Positions 54,002 to 62,613 of a DNA stretch of 64,000 nt are shown piece after piece. The notes under the pieces were generated by a model. It did no database searches. It was not told the DNA's origin and worked only from the letters and a program-made list of their open reading frames with translations. Within the stretch, counting starts at the first letter, position 1. Each line of letters begins with the position of its first letter. The DNA lies in contig CANNFR010000003.1 of NCBI GenBank assembly GCA_947503935.1, positions 124,001 through 188,000 on the forward strand, read 5' to 3'. A program made the position numbers and the translations under genes. This stretch comes from an uncultured Paracoccaceae bacterium (GTDB taxonomy: Bacteria; Pseudomonadota; Alphaproteobacteria; Rhodobacterales; Rhodobacteraceae).

Positions 54002-54300
54002 TCGGTGACCTCCTCGCCATTGTCGTCCAGCATGGAAAAGCATCCAATCTCTGGGATTTCGGCTGAGCAGGTGAAGGTGTCCGGGTCGCAAAAACTGGTG
54101 CAATCCGACGCGACCGAGCAGGCCTTGCCGGCATCGCGTGACGGGCGCTGGCAGAAGGTGGTGCCATCCGGCGCTGCCGCCTGGACGGTGCCCCCGCGCG
54201 CCATGCAGCGCCGCTCCTGGGCTTCGGTCAGCGATCTGGCGCCGCCCTCGGGGACACAGGCCGCGAGAACGGCCAGTAACGCAAGGCCCGCCCACTTCAT
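53989..54300 (-). CDS. Small Cys-rich lipoprotein of unknown function
   Basis: 103 residues. The signal MKWAGLALLAVLAAC has the lipobox LAAC. The mature part carries eight further Cys, as in ERRCMARGGTVQ, FCQRPSRDAGKACSVASDC and FCDPDTFTCSAEI, suggesting disulfides. I recognise no family. It is flanked by overlaps on both sides: it starts within the last codons of the BKACE gene (ATGA) and its 3' end overlaps the lipocalin start. The three genes form a coupled unit. Confidence 0.72.
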   Translation of the reverse strand: MKWAGLALLAVLAACVPEGGARSLTEAQERRCMARGGTVQAAAPDGTTFCQRPSRDAGKACSVASDCTSFCDPDTFTCSAEIPEIGCFSMLDDNGEEVTECYE

Positions 54301-55211
54301 CTTGCTGCCGGCGCGCGCTTGACCAGACCCAGCTTGGCGCGCACGGCCTCCGGGGCCATCACCTGCGCCCCCATCCGCTGGATGATGCCCACCGCACGCT
54401 CCACCAGTTCGGCATTTGTCGCCAGGCGCCCCTTGTCCAACCATAAATTATCCTCCAATCCTACTCGCACATGGCCACCTGCCAGCACGGCGGCCGCCAC
54501 ATAGGCCATTTGATGCCGCCCCAGCCCGAACGCTGAAAATGTCCAGCCCGCAGGCACATTGTTCACCATGGCCATGAACGTATTCAAGTCGTCAGGCGCG
54601 CCCCAGGGCACACCCATGCAGAGCTGAACCAGGGCAGGCTCGGCCAGAATGCCGTCGGCCACCAGCTGCTTGGCATGCCACAGATGGCCCGTGTCGAAAG
54701 CCTCGATTTCCGGCCGGATGCCGAGGGCCGTCATCTCCGCGCCCATCGCACGCAGCATGGCCGGTGTGTTGACCATGATGTAATCCGCCTCGGCAAAGTT
54801 CATCGTGCCGCAATCGAGGGTGCAGATCTCGGGCAGGCAGCTGCGGATATGGGCCATCCTGTCCGACGCGCTGGCCATGTCGGTGCCGGTGGCCGGCGGC
54901 AGGGGGGCCTCAGGCGGCCCAAGCATCAGATCGCCGCCCATCCCGGCGGTGAGGTTCAAGATCACATCCGTGTCGGCCGCGCGGATGCGGTCTGTCACCT
55001 CCCGATAGAGCGCCGGGTCGCGTGACGGGGCGCCGGTTTCGGGATCGCGGACATGGATATGAACGATGGCCGCGCCTGCCTGTGCCGCCGCGATGGCGCT
55101 TTCAGCGATCTGGCGGGGCGACCGGGGCACATGGGGGCTGCGCGACTGGGTCGCGCCCGATCCCGTCACGGCGCAGGTCACGAAGACCTCTCGGCTCATG
55201 GTCAGTGGCAT
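54297..55211 (-). CDS. BKACE-family beta-keto acid cleavage enzyme (probable dehydrocarnitine cleavage enzyme)
   Basis: 304 residues. It has the DUF849/BKACE TIM-barrel features: REVFVTCAVTGSGATQSRSP, VHIHVRDPETGAPSRDPALY (metal ligands His-x-His), LDCGTMNFA, and GLEDNLWLDKGRLATNAELV. BKACE enzymes cleave beta-keto acids with acetyl-CoA to a CoA ester plus acetoacetate. With the carnitine dehydrogenase-thioesterase fusion nearby, 3-dehydrocarnitine is the probable substrate, giving betainyl-CoA. Substrate assignment is from context. Start 55211 has GAGGGGG nine bases upstream; MSREVF at 55199 is also possible. Confidence 0.88.
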   Translation of the reverse strand: MPLTMSREVFVTCAVTGSGATQSRSPHVPRSPRQIAESAIAAAQAGAAIVHIHVRDPETGAPSRDPALYREVTDRIRAADTDVILNLTAGMGGDLMLGPPEAPLPPATGTDMASASDRMAHIRSCLPEICTLDCGTMNFAEADYIMVNTPAMLRAMGAEMTALGIRPEIEAFDTGHLWHAKQLVADGILAEPALVQLCMGVPWGAPDDLNTFMAMVNNVPAGWTFSAFGLGRHQMAYVAAAVLAGGHVRVGLEDNLWLDKGRLATNAELVERAVGIIQRMGAQVMAPEAVRAKLGLVKRAPAAR

Positions 55212-55398
55212 CACCCGCCCCCTCTTCCCGCAGCAGAGGTCATTTCGGCGCTGCCCGCAAGTCCGGATTTTGCCGGTGTTCCAGTCGTCCGCTGGTGGGT
55301 CGGCGTGCAGGATGCGTCCGGCAGAGGCAGAGCCGGACGGACCAGCGGGGCGCACCCGCGCCGAGCCGCAGGCGAGGCGCCGGGCCCAACCGTGAGGA

Positions 55399-55415
55399 GC
55401 GGATCTTCGATCCGC
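55399..55415. terminator. Short hairpin between the aldo/keto reductase and BKACE genes
   Basis: GCGGATC-TTC-GATCCGC has a perfect 7-bp stem and 3-base loop in the 238-base gap 55212-55449. It lies just after the aldo/keto reductase gene in transcription order and may mark its end or sit in the BKACE leader. No U-tract follows. The rest of the gap shows no gene. Confidence 0.4.
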
Positions 55416-55449
55416 GACGACGGGCGGGAGCGCCTCGGCCCGGAGACGC

Positions 55450-56493
55450 TCAGAACGGCAGCGGGTGCGCCTTATGGGCGCTGTCGATCTCGGCCAGAAC
55501 GCCCTCCGACAGCGTCACCTCGACCGACCCCAGAGCGGTCTTCAACTGCGCCTCCGACGTCGCCCCAATGATCGGGATCATCGGGAAGGGGCGCGACAGG
55601 CACCAGGCGATGGCCATCTGCACCGGATCCAGATCATGTCGCGCGGCGATGCCCAGATAGGCCGATACCGCTTCCCAGACCCGCGGCGTGATCCGTCCGC
55701 CCAAGGTCGGCGTGCGCTCACGCCGCGTGCCGTCAGGTGTCACGTCGCCTGCATATTTGCCGGTCAGAAGACCTGCCGCCAGCGGCGAATAGGCCAGAAG
55801 CGTCACACCCTCATTCACCCCAAGCTCGGCCATATCGGTATCGTAATAGCGGCAGAGCAGCGAGTATTCGTTCTGGATTGACGCCACACGCGGCAGGCCC
55901 GCCGCCTCGGCCAGCGTAATCCATTGCGCCGTGCCCCAGGCGGTCTCATTCGACAGGCCGAAATGGCGCACCTTGCCTGCGGCGACCAGCTGCCCCATCG
56001 TTTCAAGCACGGCCTGCATATGGTCCATCGTCTCTTCGCGGCTCTGGTGGCTGGGATCGAAGCCCCAGACCTGGCGAAAATGATAAGACCCGCGGTTCGG
56101 CCAATGCAGTTGATAAAGATCGATCACATCCGTCTGCAAACGCCGCAGCGAGGCCTCGACGCAGGACCGGATGTTATCGGGTGTGATCGGCTCACCACCC
56201 CGGATCATCTCATTGCCCGCGCCTGTAATCTTGGTGGCAATCACCACGTCATCGCGCCGCCGCGATTTCGCCAGCCATGTGCCGATGATGTCCTCGGTCC
56301 CGCCCACCGTTTCGGGCTTGATCGGGTTGGTGGGATACATCTCGGCCGTGTCCATGAAATCGACACCGTGATCCAGCGCCATGTCGATCTGCGCATGGCC
56401 CTCGGCCTCGGTGTTCTGGCTGCCCCAGGTCATGGTGCCGAGGCAAATCTCTGACACTCTCAGGCCGGTTCGGCCAAGCGGTCGCTTTTTCAT
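55450..56493 (-). CDS. Aldo/keto reductase
   Basis: 347 residues, a TIM-barrel NADPH-dependent oxidoreductase. The catalytic tetrad is visible: Asp and Tyr in FMDTAEMYPTN, Lys in VVIATKITG and His in LYQLHWPNRG. The cofactor loop is IPIIGATSEAQLKTALGSVE. Members reduce carbonyls or sugars; substrate unknown. The E. coli Tas-like feature (LGTMTWGSQNTEAEGHAQID) places it in the Tas/YghZ-type clade. Start 56493 follows GGGGAGAGCG. Co-transcription with the BKACE gene across the 238-base gap is uncertain. Confidence 0.9.
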   Translation of the reverse strand: MKKRPLGRTGLRVSEICLGTMTWGSQNTEAEGHAQIDMALDHGVDFMDTAEMYPTNPIKPETVGGTEDIIGTWLAKSRRRDDVVIATKITGAGNEMIRGGEPITPDNIRSCVEASLRRLQTDVIDLYQLHWPNRGSYHFRQVWGFDPSHQSREETMDHMQAVLETMGQLVAAGKVRHFGLSNETAWGTAQWITLAEAAGLPRVASIQNEYSLLCRYYDTDMAELGVNEGVTLLAYSPLAAGLLTGKYAGDVTPDGTRRERTPTLGGRITPRVWEAVSAYLGIAARHDLDPVQMAIAWCLSRPFPMIPIIGATSEAQLKTALGSVEVTLSEGVLAEIDSAHKAHPLPF

Positions 56494-56601
56494 GGGTCGC
56501 TCTCCCCTTGTTTCTTGCGGGGCGGAGCCTAGCGTTACGGGGTCCGAGGGCAAGGGGGCAGGTCATTCGGTGGTGCGCTGCATGACCCGGAAGACGGCGT
56601 T

Positions 56602-57822
56602 TCATCGCAAGATGTCGCCCTGAGAGAAGGGCGCGGCTTGCAGCGCGAGGACCACGTCACCGTCGAGCTGTTGCAAGATAAGGGCCGCGCGCTCACCATC
56701 GGTTGTTTTTGTGTTCAGCAAGGCGGCGGCTGCTGCAAGTTGCGTGTCGAGCCAGGCAAGCTCGGCCGTGACTGGCGCTGACGCCTTTACCGTGGCGGAA
56801 AGATCGGTCACGGCGGTCTTTGCGAGGGTGAGAAACGCCTTGTCGTCGATCTGGTCAACCTGCGCCAGAATGTCATTCAGGCGTTTTTTCCATTGCCCCT
56901 GAAGCCCCTGCCATTTGTCCGCCGTCGTGTAGATGAGGGAGCTCTCATCGGCCAAGAGGGGGGCGACCTCTTCGTGAACGAAGGATTGCGCGGCATCCGC
57001 CGCGATCCGCCTGGCCGTTGCCACCTGATCTTGAAGGCCCTGCCACAAGGCCTGCCCGCCACTTTCGGCCCAGGCCTCGGCATCTTCAACCGCGCCGTTG
57101 CGGGTTGCCGACTGTGCCTTTGGTGCGGCCAGGGGGATGATCGCGTCAAATTTGTCCAAGGTTTCGCGCTCTAGACGGGCCAGCAGACGGGGGACCGATT
57201 TGCGCACCGATTTCAAATCGACATGGGTGACCACAAGCATCCCGGTCTTCCGCAAAGCCGAGGGCAGGTTTGACCAGGTGTGTTTTTCGCTTTCGCGCCA
57301 GGCATTTACGGCATTTGTGCACCAGATCAGAATATCGGCCTGGCCCGCGATATCGATCAGCAATTGCTCATCACGCTCGGGGTCATTCGTTCCGGGCAGG
57401 TCGATGATCTCAACATCGCGCAACATCTCGGACGGGGTCGAGACGCGGATGAAATCGACCGCCTCGGGAAGCTCTGCCCCAAGGTCGATCGGTGGGCCGA
57501 TCACCCCTTGGGAATCATCCCATCGGCCGGCCGAGATATGGTGCGACGCGCCGTGGCTGAACACGATCGGGGGCAGATCCGACGCCAGAACGCTGGTCTT
57601 GATTACCGCATCGCCGACCAGCAGGTTGACCAATGTCGATTTGCCTGAGCTGAATTCGCCGGCAACGGCGACCCGCACAGGCCCAAGCGATGCCCGCAGC
57701 AACGCGGCGGCCTTGCCGCGCAGAACATCAAGCGGCGTGCCGGCTTCGATGAGAAGCCCATCGAGAACCGACAGAAACTCAGTGAGCGCTGCGATTTCCG
57801 ACGCCGGCTCTTTCTCAGCCAT
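56602..57822 (-). CDS. Dynamin-like GTPase A
   Basis: 406 residues. The G domain has G1 GEFSSGKST (55-63), a G2-region threonine/proline stretch (SDLPPIVFS), G3 DLPGTND (141-147) and G4 THVD (199-202). The remainder (~240-400) is helical, as in a stalk or assembly domain, with TADKWQGLQGQWKKRLNDIL. Dynamin-family GTPases polymerise on membranes and remodel them by GTP hydrolysis. No transmembrane segment is visible. It is the last gene of the operon and overlaps the second dynamin gene by eight bases. Start at 57822 preferred; 57858 adds 12 residues. The role is unknown. Confidence 0.85.
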   Translation of the reverse strand: MAEKEPASEIAALTEFLSVLDGLLIEAGTPLDVLRGKAAALLRASLGPVRVAVAGEFSSGKSTLVNLLVGDAVIKTSVLASDLPPIVFSHGASHHISAGRWDDSQGVIGPPIDLGAELPEAVDFIRVSTPSEMLRDVEIIDLPGTNDPERDEQLLIDIAGQADILIWCTNAVNAWRESEKHTWSNLPSALRKTGMLVVTHVDLKSVRKSVPRLLARLERETLDKFDAIIPLAAPKAQSATRNGAVEDAEAWAESGGQALWQGLQDQVATARRIAADAAQSFVHEEVAPLLADESSLIYTTADKWQGLQGQWKKRLNDILAQVDQIDDKAFLTLAKTAVTDLSATVKASAPVTAELAWLDTQLAAAAALLNTKTTDGERAALILQQLDGDVVLALQAAPFSQGDILR

Positions 57823-59908
57823 TTTCGACGCGTCTGCCGGTTGCAAAGAGACTTTCAAGAGCCGTCAGCTTTTCGACATTGCGTGTCAGGCGGTCCAATT
57901 GCTCCTGCGTTTCGGCGATGCGTTGCCCGGCTTCTCTGCCTGCGTCGATCTGCTTAATCGAGACTGCCTGATCCTGTCCCGAGAGCTGGTCCAGCAATCG
58001 GGAAAGATCAAAAAGATAGTTCGAAAGGCTTGATTTCGTATAGCTTTCAAAGCTGCTCTTGCCTTCCGCGATAATCTGATCGCAGATCTCCGTGAACTGA
58101 TCCCGCGCCGTTTCGATCACGGCTTTTGCACGCGTGTCCGATCGGGTCAGCAGGGTGCTAAGCCATCCGGTCGCCACGTCCAGGGTGACCGGCCGGTAAA
58201 GCGGGTCGGCCTTCGGTTCGATAGACAGAAATCCAATCGTGCCGATCCGCAGGTTCTTGATGCGCGCACGAACGGAAGCCTCCATATCGACGTCGCAGTC
58301 GAGGTTCAGCCCCCTTAGCGCAAGCCAGATCTTGTCCTGGATCGCTTCAAACCCAAGCAGATAAGTCCCCTTCAGATCATCGCGCAGCGCATCGACGCTT
58401 TCCGATATCAGTTTGGCCGACGCTGCCCCGCCGCGTTTCTTGTGGCTTTGATCAAATGACGTTTCAACAAAACGGTCGATCTCGTCCTTGAAGGCGGTTC
58501 TGAGCGTGTCCCAAGCGGTGTCATTGATTTCCAGAAGTGTTTCCTTGACCGCAGAGACACTGGATTCGAAGTCTTTCAGAATGGCGGTGCGTTGACCTGG
58601 GGACAGCGGCGCGGCGCGGCGCTTTTCCGGCTCTTTCAGCGCCTGAAGCTGGAAATTGACGCGGTCGATCGATTGGCCCAACAGCACGAGAAGGTCGTCG
58701 ATCGCGCCGCGAAACACATTGGCGGCCGCACCGTTGTAGAGAACGGTGGACAGCGCACGCTCAAGCTGCGGCAGGCCCGAGGCCGCCAGCGCAGCCTGCC
58801 GATCGGGGCTCAGATCAAGTTGGCCTGCATCAAGCGGTTGCGAGATTTCGGGGCGCGATTGGGCAAAGCGCGCGATCAGGTCGTGGTCGATCTCGTCATC
58901 GGCATCGTCGCCGGTCAAGGCGTAGTGGGCCCAGGCGGCGCTCCCCAAAACCACAGGCACGTCGACCCCGATTGTCTTGCGCAGGCGCGAGGTCATCAGC
59001 GCTTGCAAATCCTCATGAACGCCGATGAGGTTGTCCACCTCGTCTATCCGGTTCACGAAGACCACAAGCTGGTCGCGCTTGAGGGCCTTCATGATCCGCA
59101 ACAGCCGCAGATCGGATTCTGACAGGGCCTGATGCGCCGACAGGACAACGATAAAGAAATCCGCATTCTCAAGGTTTTGCTGTGTGATTTCCTCGCGGAT
59201 CAAAAGTGGGTCGTTCGTGCCGGGCGTGTCCATGACACAAATCGGGCAACCGAAGGGATGCGCGTCGAAGTAAATCTCGGCCGTGTGGGTGATATCGCTG
59301 TAGCGGCCGGCTTCGGGGTTTTTCAGCCGCTCTTTCGGGGCATCGCCCGCGCAGACATACCGCTCCATCACCTCGGTTGTGATCGTCTCGAACCGTTGCG
59401 ATTTGCCCAGCAATGCCTCGAATTTGTCGCCCAGGCGCAGGCGGGCCCGCTCGCGCATGGCTTGCACCTCGTCGAACAGCTGATCGCGCTTGTAGTCTTC
59501 AAGCAGCCCCTCGGTCAGCTCGCCCAATCGGCCGCCGCGCGTGGCAAGGCGCGTCCAGTGCGCGTCATCGAAAAACCAGAACCGCCCGCCTGACGTCTTG
59601 CCCGAGGGATGGCCGAAATAAAGCTTGCTGACGACCGAGGTCCAGGGGTTGATATCGGCAGGCATCAGCCCCGTGCGGCGTGTCAGGCAATTCACCAGGC
59701 TGGATTTTCCGGCCTTCACCTGACCGACGACCGAGATGTTGGCGATGTATTGCGAAAGCCTGTCGCGGATCGGCGCGATGCGCTGCTTCAGAGCGTCGCC
59801 GGCATCCTCATCAAGGCGGTCGCACGTCCGGAGCAGGGCAGTGCGCACCTGTTCGAGATCAGCGCCGACTGCCTCGCTTTCTGTCGACTGAAGCGGATGT
59901 ATACTCAT
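57815..59908 (-). CDS. Dynamin-like GTPase B
   Basis: 697 residues. G1 GQVKAGKSS (62-70), G3 MDTPGTND (226-233) and G4 NRID (286-289) are clear; the large insertion between G1 and G3 distinguishes it from GTPase A. The C-terminal half is long and helical (LKDFESSVSAVKETLLEIND, IDAGREAGQRIAETQEQLDR), fitting a coiled stalk or paddle. Pairs of unequal dynamin-like proteins often act as heteromers in bacteria. Start ATG 59908 lies in a four-base overlap with the upstream ATPase gene; the longer frame starting at 60061 is not credible. Confidence 0.87.
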   Translation of the reverse strand: MSIHPLQSTESEAVGADLEQVRTALLRTCDRLDEDAGDALKQRIAPIRDRLSQYIANISVVGQVKAGKSSLVNCLTRRTGLMPADINPWTSVVSKLYFGHPSGKTSGGRFWFFDDAHWTRLATRGGRLGELTEGLLEDYKRDQLFDEVQAMRERARLRLGDKFEALLGKSQRFETITTEVMERYVCAGDAPKERLKNPEAGRYSDITHTAEIYFDAHPFGCPICVMDTPGTNDPLLIREEITQQNLENADFFIVVLSAHQALSESDLRLLRIMKALKRDQLVVFVNRIDEVDNLIGVHEDLQALMTSRLRKTIGVDVPVVLGSAAWAHYALTGDDADDEIDHDLIARFAQSRPEISQPLDAGQLDLSPDRQAALAASGLPQLERALSTVLYNGAAANVFRGAIDDLLVLLGQSIDRVNFQLQALKEPEKRRAAPLSPGQRTAILKDFESSVSAVKETLLEINDTAWDTLRTAFKDEIDRFVETSFDQSHKKRGGAASAKLISESVDALRDDLKGTYLLGFEAIQDKIWLALRGLNLDCDVDMEASVRARIKNLRIGTIGFLSIEPKADPLYRPVTLDVATGWLSTLLTRSDTRAKAVIETARDQFTEICDQIIAEGKSSFESYTKSSLSNYLFDLSRLLDQLSGQDQAVSIKQIDAGREAGQRIAETQEQLDRLTRNVEKLTALESLFATGRRVENG

Positions 59909-61152
59909 AGCGCAGGCGTGGCTGTCCCTCTGGCCCGGGGCCGTCCAAACGACGCGATGCTGCCTTTTGCGATTGCCGGTTGTGCCTGCCTGTCGCGGCG
60001 CCCACGCCTCTGCGGCTTGGAGATATCGTCGACCAGGTCGTTGGACAGCTCGAGATCCCACAGAAGCTGCTCGTCATTCAGCCCAAGCTGCTTGTCGCGA
60101 AACGCCTCGCGCATGATCTTCGCGGCCAGACCTGCGGGAAGGCCCATATGCACAAGCTGTGCGGCGACAGTGCGCTCGGCGTCAAGGCTGTCGGGTGTGA
60201 CGACCACGGCCACCTTCTGACCGGATTTGAGAAGACGGTCGCATTCCTGGCAGAGCAACTGACAATCGGGGATCTGCGGCAGGCAGGTAGGGTCCATCGG
60301 GAACCAGACGCCGACCAGGCCTGCCTCGGCCAAGGCATCGAGGTCCGGCGGCCGGTTCTGGTCGAGCACGACAACCGACGAGATACCGCGCCGCGACATC
60401 GCTTTCAGTTCAGCGGCAGAGACAGCGCCCGGCGAGGCAGGTTTGAACACGGCCAGCTTGTCTTTCAGAACCCATTGCAATGTCGGATTGGCGTCCGGAC
60501 CTTCCTGGGTCAGCTCCAGATCGGCTGGTATCTCACGCAGATCCGACATCAGATGCCGGGGGTCGGTTTCGGGGTTCGTCACGACGGCGCCGCCGGTGCG
60601 AATGAATTGCTGCCCTGCCGCGCTGACGGGGGCCGTAAAGAACTGCTTGGCTGGCGTAACCTCCTGCACACGTCCACCGGCCAGCAGCATCACTTGCTGC
60701 GCATGGCACGCGACCTGCAGCTGATTGTGCGAGATCATCAGAATGGGCATTTGCCGGGCGGCATCTTTAAGCCATTCCAGCACTTTTGCAGCGTCTTCCG
60801 GGGGCAGGAGTGCCGTCACTTCATCCACGCATAAAATGGGTGGGTGTTGTGCGATCAGTTGATCCAGACGCTCAATCGCCTGGTCCGCTGCCACCGCGGC
60901 CTTTTGCGGCAAGAGCGCCGGTCTGTTGCTGTCAGACAGGGGCGCGTCGTCGATGCTGATGTCGTCGTAGGTGGCATGAAAAAGGCTCTGGTCAGCCACA
61001 CCGCACAGCCACGCGGCAAAGCTGGATTTCCCCACGCCCATCGGGCCCATCAGGCCAACGATACCCGTGGAAGGCAGATCAACACTGAGATTACGGAGGA
61101 GTACCTTGTCGGCCACCTGCAAAGACAGGTTTTTGATGCGCAGTCCGGTCAT
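59905..61152 (-). CDS. ABC-type ATPase fused to a degenerate dual-specificity phosphatase domain
   Basis: 415 residues. N-terminal ABC domain (1-165): Walker A GPMGVGKSS (36-44), Walker B ILCVDE (106-111) and switch His142 in MISHNQ. I see no LSGGQ signature, and only ~65 residues separate Walker A and B, so the helical domain is truncated. Residues ~225-370 align with the intact phosphatase at 62763-63305: WVLKDKLAVFKP with WLIRGCLAGMSRP, GLVGVWFPMDPTCLP with GLISQYVPIPDMCPP, and AAQLVHMGLPAGLA with AAQLIWHGATAEQA. In this copy His-Cys is Val317-Val318 and the CX5R Arg is Asp324, so it should be inactive. A basic tail ends the protein (KPQRRGRRDRQAQ). No permease gene is linked. Confidence 0.78.
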   Translation of the reverse strand: MTGLRIKNLSLQVADKVLLRNLSVDLPSTGIVGLMGPMGVGKSSFAAWLCGVADQSLFHATYDDISIDDAPLSDSNRPALLPQKAAVAADQAIERLDQLIAQHPPILCVDEVTALLPPEDAAKVLEWLKDAARQMPILMISHNQLQVACHAQQVMLLAGGRVQEVTPAKQFFTAPVSAAGQQFIRTGGAVVTNPETDPRHLMSDLREIPADLELTQEGPDANPTLQWVLKDKLAVFKPASPGAVSAAELKAMSRRGISSVVVLDQNRPPDLDALAEAGLVGVWFPMDPTCLPQIPDCQLLCQECDRLLKSGQKVAVVVTPDSLDAERTVAAQLVHMGLPAGLAAKIMREAFRDKQLGLNDEQLLWDLELSNDLVDDISKPQRRGRRDRQAQPAIAKGSIASFGRPRARGTATPAL

Positions 61153-62102
61153 GAGGTGCCACCTGACCCCGCTTCGGCCCTTGCAAAAGCAAAAACACGG
61201 GAAAGATTTCGATTTTTAACGAGCGCTACCAAAACAAATCCGTCCTCAGGCACGACGCAAAGACAAATATCTTCGAGTCCCTCAGGTCTTAACACAATCA
61301 GGGCACCAGACCCAAGCGACGTTTCGGTCGCAGTTTGCCAGGCGGCCATGTCTTGGCTGAGTGTCTTTCCGATATCCTTGGCGATCGGCCTGGCGGTGTC
61401 CTCCTTGCCTTCGACGAGTTGGCCGGTCGGCGACAGGATGAAGGCGGTGTCGGCGAAGTCGTTGAAAACGGTCAGCGTATCGAGCAAGCCTTTTCCCGGC
61501 TTCGTCGCTGCTTTGGGGGCTTTGCTTGGTTTTGCCTTCTTTGCCGGGGCCCGTTTCTTGGCAGGCTCTTTCTTGCGGGCCGCTGGCTTTTTCGGTGCTG
61601 CGGCTTTCTCGGGTTGGGTCGCGTCACTCTCTGATTTGTCTGATGCCGTGCTCTTTTTCGGCGGGGCCTTCAACATCATGCAGGCTTCGCGCAGGGCCTC
61701 GACGCTTACGCCGTCGCCCGAAACATCGAAGTCCGAAGCCCGGTGGTCCGTGATCACTTCAAAATGTCCGCCTGCGCTGGTGAAATCGGTCAGCATCCAG
61801 GCAAAAGTAGCCTCGATATTTGCCTGCGGGTCGGCCAACGACATATCAAGTACATCTTGCGATGTTTCTTTGTCGAAAAGGGCGGCGTGGATCAGTTTGC
61901 GATCTGCCACCTGCGCGACAAGGCGCGAGGGCCCGCCAAGGTCCATGACAAGCGTGCGGGGCAGGACGGTTTCGTCAATGCATTGCAGGACGCGTGCAAG
62001 GGCGGCCTCGTCAGAAAGTGCGGGATCGGTTGTATCCGCATCTGGCGAGAGTTCCTTGCTGATGCGCTTCAAAATAGCTTTGATGGAAGCGCTAAGCGCC
62101 AT
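61149..62102 (-). CDS. Two-part protein with Lys/Ala/Pro linker and C-terminal Roadblock/LC7-like domain
   Basis: 317 residues. Residues ~1-145 form a globular N-terminal part (CIDETVLPRTLVMDLGGPSR). Residues ~148-205 are a highly basic, Ala/Pro/Lys-rich linker (PAARKKEPAKKRAPAKKAKP). Residues ~210-317 resemble a Roadblock/LC7 fold (FADTAFILSPTGQLVEGKED, then LIVLRPEGLEDICLCVVPED). Roadblock proteins dimerise and act as GTPase-activating or scaffold proteins for small GTPases (MglB, for example). It overlaps the ATPase gene by four bases, so it is translated with the dynamins. The similarity is judged by pattern only. The TTG at 62108 is an alternative start. Confidence 0.6.
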   Translation of the reverse strand: MALSASIKAILKRISKELSPDADTTDPALSDEAALARVLQCIDETVLPRTLVMDLGGPSRLVAQVADRKLIHAALFDKETSQDVLDMSLADPQANIEATFAWMLTDFTSAGGHFEVITDHRASDFDVSGDGVSVEALREACMMLKAPPKKSTASDKSESDATQPEKAAAPKKPAARKKEPAKKRAPAKKAKPSKAPKAATKPGKGLLDTLTVFNDFADTAFILSPTGQLVEGKEDTARPIAKDIGKTLSQDMAAWQTATETSLGSGALIVLRPEGLEDICLCVVPEDGFVLVALVKNRNLSRVFAFARAEAGSGGTS

Positions 62103-62127
62103 AACCAATCACCACACCCAGTATCAG

Positions 62128-62182
62128 GTGAGAAAGACGTTTCTCACATGTCAGGCTCTGCGCCCTGAGCGGACGCAGAGCC
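62128..62182. terminator. Two hairpins between the Roadblock genes
   Basis: The 87-base gap holds two inverted repeats: GTGAGAAA-GACG-TTTCTCAC at 62128-62147 and GGCTCTGCG-(11 bases)-CGCAGAGCC at 62154-62182. On the minus strand they follow the first Roadblock gene and precede the coupled four-gene unit. They could be a partial terminator or an mRNA-stabilising structure setting unequal expression. No strong U-tract follows. Confidence 0.55.
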
Positions 62183-62189
62183 CCAGTTT

Positions 62190-62594
62190 TCAGACGGCTT
62201 CGGCGACCGATTCCATGCCCATGCGCGCCTTCGTCAGCACCATGCCGGGGTTCGCATTCTTACGGCAGACGTAGCAGACCACATGGCCCGGATACTTCTT
62301 TGACCGCATGAAAACGTGCAGCAGGTTTTCGCTGAAGATGAACATCTCTTGGAAATAATGCTGCGTGTCTTTCTCCTGGCCGCGCGCCTTTTTGAATATG
62401 TTCTCAATATGAGTAACACTTGCGCCCTGAAACAGGTCGGCCGTGGCCGCGGCGAGTGTATCAAGAACCTCTTGCGGGTGAGAATCGACTGTATTCACAC
62501 CCAGCAGCATGCCTGTCTCCATGTCGACATATCCTGAAGCGAGGCATTCAGGGATCGTTGACATGGTGGATTGGAGAGCTTTGTCGAGGGACAT
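62190..62594 (-). CDS. Roadblock/LC7-like protein
   Basis: 134 residues. The pattern fits a single Roadblock/LC7 domain: STIPECLASGYVDMETGMLL, VNTVDSHPQEVLDTLAAATA, IFSENLLHVFMRSKKYPGHV and VCRKNANPGMVLTKARMGME. Such proteins bind and regulate P-loop NTPases. It is the second gene of the module. A palindrome TTAACGTTAA (62614-62623) lies 20 bases upstream of the ATG at 62594, a possible regulator site. An AAGG sits about ten bases before the start. Confidence 0.65.
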   Translation of the reverse strand: MSLDKALQSTMSTIPECLASGYVDMETGMLLGVNTVDSHPQEVLDTLAAATADLFQGASVTHIENIFKKARGQEKDTQHYFQEMFIFSENLLHVFMRSKKYPGHVVCYVCRKNANPGMVLTKARMGMESVAEAV

Positions 62595-62613
62595 TTTCGT
62601 AACCTTATATTGT

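Noticed and set aside
59905-61152. Ordinary ABC exporter ATPase
   Set aside because: No permease gene is linked, the signature motif is missing and the C-terminal half matches a phosphatase.
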